Part shown: piece after piece, positions 61,320 to 64,000 of the stretch
Numbering within the stretch: position 1 is the first letter of the stretch
Layout of the letters: every line of letters starts with the position of its first letter
DNA from: Streptomyces sp. NBC_01262
Lineage (GTDB): Bacteria > Actinomycetota > Actinomycetes > Streptomycetales > Streptomycetaceae
Assembly: GCF_036226365.1 (NCBI RefSeq)
Contig: NZ_CP108462.1
Span: 3,328,501-3,392,500, forward strand
DNA length: 64,000 nt
Direction: 5' to 3'
The notes under the pieces: generated by a model
What the model saw: the letters and a program-made list of their open reading frames with translations, nothing else
The model's database searches: none
Told to the model about the DNA's origin: nothing
Program-made: the position numbers and the translations under genes

Positions 61320-61469
61320 AGGCTCGGTTCGCCTCCGCTGCGCTCAGCCACTGTCGACGGTCGATCGTGCTCGACTCGCTCGTTCCTCGCGAGCCTCCGC
61401 GCGTTCTCCCTTTCGACAGCGGCCGCTCCGCTTCGGCTCACTCGCCGCCGGGGACATGGGGGCAACCGG
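61320..61469. other. Intergenic region with alternating GCTC/GAGC-rich repetitive sequence
   Basis: The 150 bp between the two convergent genes contain short imperfect repeats (CCTCCGCTGCGCTCAG, CTCGACTCGCTCGTTCCTCG, GCTCCGCTTCGGCTCACTCG). No gene is visible. It resembles the low-complexity intergenic sequence common in Streptomyces and probably forms the shared terminator. Confidence 0.5.
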
Positions 61470-62546
61470 TCACCCTGCCGAGCAGCTCGGCAGGGAGGCC
61501 GTGTCCCCGGTCCGTATCTTCTTGAGCGCGGCCATCGCGTCGTCGATGGTCTTCACCTTGACCAGCCGCAGCCCCGACGGGGTGTCCTTGGCCGCCTCGG
61601 CGCAGTTGTCCGACGGGGTGAGGAAGTACTGGGCGCCCTTGCTGCGCGCGCCGATGGTCTTCATGTCTATGCCGCCGATCGGCCCGACCTTGCCGTCGTC
61701 GTCGATCGTGCCGGTGCCGGCGACGAACTTCCCGTCGGTGAGGTCGGTCGGGGTCAGCTTGTCCACGATGCCCAGGGCGAACATCAGGCCCGCGCTGGGA
61801 CCACCGACATCCGCCAGCTTGATGTCGATCTTGAACGGGAAGGTGTGCTCGACCCCTGCCTGGATGCCGACGACCGCCCGTGCCTTGCCGTCGTCGTCCG
61901 ACTTCTTGGTGGTGATCGTCACATCCTTGGTCGCGGCGTTCTTCTTGCCCGCGTCCTTCGCCGGGACGACCGTGAAGACGACCTTCTCCCCCGGCTGGTG
62001 CTTGGTGACCAGCTCCGCAACGTCGGAGGCGGCCTTGACCGCCGTCCCGTCCACCGCCTTGATCGCGTCGCCCGCGTGCAGCAGGCCCTCGGACGCGCCG
62101 CCCTTCACCACGGCCGACACGATCACCCGCGAGCCCACCGGGATGCCCAGCTCCTTCAGCGCAGCCACCTTCGCGCTGTCCTGGGACTGGGTGAACTCCT
62201 CGGCGTTCTCCTGGTCGGCCTGCTCGGCGGTCTGGCCGCTGGGGTAGAGCGTGTCGTGCTCGACCACCTTCTGGTCGCCCGCCAGCCAGCCCGCGACCAC
62301 CTCGACCAGGTTCATCGAGTAGTCCGCGCTCGTGACCCGGACCGTGGTCATGTTCAGGTGGCCGGTCGTCTTGTACGTCTTGCGCCCCGTGATCTGCAGC
62401 ACCGGCTCTCCGCCGTGCTCCCCCAGGGTGTTCACCGTCGGGCCCGGAGACATCTCCGAATACGGCACCGGCAGCAGCAGTCCGGCGCAGAGCAGCGCTA
62501 TCAGCGTCAGGGTCGAAGCGAGCAGCGTCGCGGTGCGGCGTGGCAT
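61470..62546 (-). CDS. Membrane-anchored PDZ-Lon-like (S16) protease, YlbL family
   Basis: The 358-residue protein has an N-terminal membrane anchor (ATLLASTLTLIALLCAGLLL), a PDZ domain (about 140-215: ASEGLLHAGDAIKAVDGTAV) and a C-terminal Lon-type catalytic domain. The Ser-Lys dyad is visible as the serine in VGGPSAGLMFALGI and the lysine in GGIDMKTIGA. The active site faces outside the membrane. In Bacillus YlbL degrades a cell-division inhibitor; the target here is unknown. It is preceded by a 54-residue membrane protein gene. Confidence 0.9.
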   Translation of the reverse strand: MPRRTATLLASTLTLIALLCAGLLLPVPYSEMSPGPTVNTLGEHGGEPVLQITGRKTYKTTGHLNMTTVRVTSADYSMNLVEVVAGWLAGDQKVVEHDTLYPSGQTAEQADQENAEEFTQSQDSAKVAALKELGIPVGSRVIVSAVVKGGASEGLLHAGDAIKAVDGTAVKAASDVAELVTKHQPGEKVVFTVVPAKDAGKKNAATKDVTITTKKSDDDGKARAVVGIQAGVEHTFPFKIDIKLADVGGPSAGLMFALGIVDKLTPTDLTDGKFVAGTGTIDDDGKVGPIGGIDMKTIGARSKGAQYFLTPSDNCAEAAKDTPSGLRLVKVKTIDDAMAALKKIRTGDTASLPSCSAG

Positions 62547-62589
62547 GGAACGACAGTACGGGACGGGTCCGACAGTCGCCCCACGGCCC

Positions 62590-62754
62590 CTATCGCGACC
62601 CGGCTTCCGTCTTGCTCATCGCCGCCCGGAAGCGCTCGTAATCCGCCAGCGACGACCCATCGCCGGTGGTCCGTGTCCGCGCGGCCCAACTACCCCAGAC
62701 CGCAGCCGCGACCGCGGCAACCACCGGAATGAGCAACCATGCGAGCGCTGCCAT
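62590..62754 (-). CDS. Small membrane protein (54 aa) upstream of the PDZ-Lon-like protease
   Basis: The 54-residue protein begins MAALAWLLIPVVAAVAAAVW, one transmembrane helix, followed by a short cytoplasmic tail WAARTRTTGDGSSLADYERF. GGGAGG lies 5 nt upstream of the ATG, a strong ribosome binding site. It ends 43 bp before the protease gene in the same direction, so the two are probably co-transcribed. Its function is unknown. Confidence 0.75.
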   Translation of the reverse strand: MAALAWLLIPVVAAVAAAVWGSWAARTRTTGDGSSLADYERFRAAMSKTEAGSR

Positions 62755-62893
62755 TGCGGCCTCCCGACCCCACGCATGCCGAACGTACGCCGGACATGCC
62801 GATCATGAACGTACGAGCAGATTAACCACCCGGTGCTTCAACGTTCAGGGCGGGTAGGAAGTTACGCAACCGCAGGCCGCAGCCTAGCGCCGC

Positions 62894-63346
62894 GCTAGTG
62901 CCCGCAGGCGCCCACCCACTCCTCCGTGCCGTCGGCGAAACGCTGGTGCTTCCAGATCGGCACCTCGCGCTTCAGGTCATCGATCAGGCGACGACAGGCG
63001 GCGAACGCCTCCGCCCGGTGGGGGCAGGAGATGGCCACGACGACCGCGAGATCACCCACCTGGAGATCACCCACACGGACCCCTCCTTCACGCCGCCCTC
63101 GCACCGCTTCGCGGGCTTCGGGACGGCTGCGCCGGGCTCCGCCCGTCAGCCCGTGGCCAGGGCTAGTGCCCGCAGGCGCCCACCCACTCCTCGGTCCCGT
63201 CGGCGAAACGCTGGTGCTTCCAGATCGGCACCTCGCGCTTGAGGTCATCGATCAGGCGACGACAGGCGGCGAACGCCTCCGCCCGGTGGGGGCAGGAGAT
63301 GGCCACGACCACCGCGAGATCACCCACCTGGAGATCACCCACACGG
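62894..63346. repeat. 185-bp direct repeat, copies at 62894-63078 and 63162-63346
   Basis: The two copies are offset by exactly 268 bp and differ at four bases. They are separated by 83 bp of unrelated sequence. The right-hand copy is the 3' end of moaE. Confidence 0.9.
62895..63078 (-). pseudogene. Duplicated 3' end of moaE (about 61 codons)
   Basis: On the minus strand this encodes [20 protein letters not shown] to the end EEWVGACGH plus the TAG stop, identical in protein to the C-terminus of the intact moaE. The DNA differs at four positions, all synonymous (in Val, Leu, Thr and Gly codons). It lacks the N-terminal half of MoaE; the frame continues upstream into a 28-codon non-homologous spacer. 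It contains the catalytic-lysine region IWKHQRF but could not fold as complete MoaE. Confidence 0.85.
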
Positions 63347-63609
63347 TGGACGGCGGCGAGCGCGCGGACGGGGAAGTCGGCCGCGACCTTTTCGGCGACG
63401 CGGCGGAGTTCCTCCTCGGCGGAGGGGTGGGCCGAATAGGCGAGGCCGGTGACCTCGGTGGCGGAGCCGCCGTCGTGGTCACGGACCGTGCCGACGAACA
63501 GAGCGGTGCCGCCGGCGGCGTCGTCCCCGACGGCGCGGAAGACCTCGTCGACCGAGAGGTCGGTGTCGCGGATGGCGAGCAGGCGGATCGTCTGTTCCAT
63601 ACACCCCAT
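63163..63609 (-). CDS. moaE: Molybdopterin synthase large subunit
   Basis: The 148-residue protein transfers sulfur from MoaD thiocarboxylate to precursor Z, making molybdopterin. Family features are present: the start [36 protein letters not shown] (substrate arginine), [40 protein letters not shown] and the catalytic lysines in [23 protein letters not shown] 63609 (GAGG 4 nt upstream) or ATG 63600 may start it. No other molybdenum cofactor gene is beside it. Its last 61 codons are duplicated immediately downstream. Confidence 0.92.
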   Translation of the reverse strand: MGCMEQTIRLLAIRDTDLSVDEVFRAVGDDAAGGTALFVGTVRDHDGGSATEVTGLAYSAHPSAEEELRRVAEKVAADFPVRALAAVHRVGDLQVGDLAVVVAISCPHRAEAFAACRRLIDDLKREVPIWKHQRFADGTEEWVGACGH

Positions 63610-63649
63610 GCTGCCTCAGGGACCCGCGCCGACCAAGCCCGCCCGTCCC

Positions 63650-64000
63650 CTACAGGCCACGCCGCTTGCGCGCGCGGCGGACCATCGCGGCGGTGCCGAC
63701 GAGGGCGACGGTGGCGGACGCGGCGGCGCCGAGCGTGGCGGCGTCCTTGCGGCCCAGGCGGCGGCCGACGACGGAGTTGCGGCCGGCGACCTCCTCAAGG
63801 AGCTCGGCGAGGACCTCCTCGTTGGTCCAGTGGGGCCGCCAGCCCGCCTCGTGGAGCCGGCTGCCGCTGACGACCCAGGGGTGCATGGTGTAGGTCAGAT
63901 CGCCTGCTGGCGAGGGGGTGAGCCCGAGCCGGTGGAGGCGGGAGGCGGCGCCCAGGGCGATCGTCGGAGGCAGCTCCATGCGGCGGATGCCGCTGAGCTC
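63650..64000 (-). CDS. C-terminal part of an SDR/NAD-dependent epimerase-like protein, 5' end outside window
   Basis: The frame is open to the window edge, so the N-terminus with its nucleotide-binding fold is not seen. The 116 visible residues include LPPTIALGAASRLHRLGLTP, YTMHPWVVSGSRLHEAGWRP and HWTNEEVLAELLEEVAGR, a tail found in actinobacterial SDR-family (epimerase-like) proteins. A C-terminal hydrophobic segment (AATLGAAASATVALVGTAAM) before a basic end (VRRARKRRGL) suggests a membrane anchor. It lies 41 bp upstream of moaE in the same direction. Confidence 0.7.
   Translation of the reverse strand, partial: ELSGIRRMELPPTIALGAASRLHRLGLTPSPAGDLTYTMHPWVVSGSRLHEAGWRPHWTNEEVLAELLEEVAGRNSVVGRRLGRKDAATLGAAASATVALVGTAAMVRRARKRRGL

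Overview
The window is chromosomal DNA from a Streptomyces. It is high-GC with strong third-position G/C bias, many GTG starts and 4-bp ATGA/GTGA/TTGA gene overlaps. It carries a set of genes diagnostic of streptomycetes: sigH with its anti-sigma gene, the WhiB-like gene wblE, the dasABC/dasD/dasR chitobiose locus, the sigR-rsrA thiol-oxidative stress pair, a class Ia nrdAB operon under a cobalamin riboswitch, and an XRE/DUF397 pair. From memory, the order from about 18.5 kb onward resembles the conserved core around SCO5244 down to SCO5200 of S. coelicolor. I see no prophage, insertion sequence, CRISPR array or rRNA.

Layout. 1-3.5 kb: the tail of a secreted alpha/beta hydrolase, a small membrane protein, a PhzF-like protein, a PGRP-type amidase and a tyrosine-phosphatase-like protein. 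3.6-9.3 kb: an SRPBCC protein, then a three-gene ABC-2 exporter (one permease has a large extracytoplasmic insert) divergent from a NarL-type two-component system. 9.4-18.4 kb: rhomboid protease, ricin-B lectin membrane protein, flavin-type oxidase, PRPP synthase paralogue, a DGPF/ECF42 pair, BlaI-type regulator, membrane glycosyltransferase, ACC deaminase-like enzyme and an acetyltransferase. 18.5-24 kb: prsH/ushX, sigH, a lipid kinase, wblE and a PdtaS-like sensor kinase. 24.3-31 kb: the chitin/GlcNAc locus (SIS-domain enzyme, dasD, dasC, dasB, dasA and divergent dasR). 31-35.4 kb: cstA-ybdD and DUF3311-SSS symporter. 35.4-42.5 kb: GlxA-type regulator, small proteins, riboswitch-nrdA-nrdB and a Tat-exported multicopper oxidase. 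42.7-51.7 kb: XRE/DUF397, TauE, def, TPR protein, rsrA-sigR, hydrolase, SRAP, M50 protease and aroA. 51.7-64 kb: rsgA, SMR pump and TetR, hisN, CBS protein, two identical initiator tRNA genes flanking a SEL1-repeat protein, UPF0182, PPA1309, a Lon-like PDZ protease, and moaE with a duplicated 3' end next to an SDR gene that leaves the window.

How the genes fit together. DasABC imports chitobiose, DasD splits it and the SIS enzyme would feed GlcN-6-P into metabolism. DasR controls this through two dre-like sites in front of dasA, and a third dre-like site lies upstream of the PdtaS-like kinase. SigR drives its own operon from a perfect-spacing GGGAAT-N18-GTT promoter and is held by RsrA. Ribonucleotide reductase is placed under cobalamin control.

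The most unusual structures are the 185-bp tandem duplication of the 3' end of moaE whose four differences are all synonymous, the dre-like site before the sensor kinase, the exporter permease with a DUF1349-like domain, the twin initiator tRNAs, and two TTA codons created by a 9-bp repeat in the XRE regulator. All functional assignments are from reading protein motifs; no database search was run.
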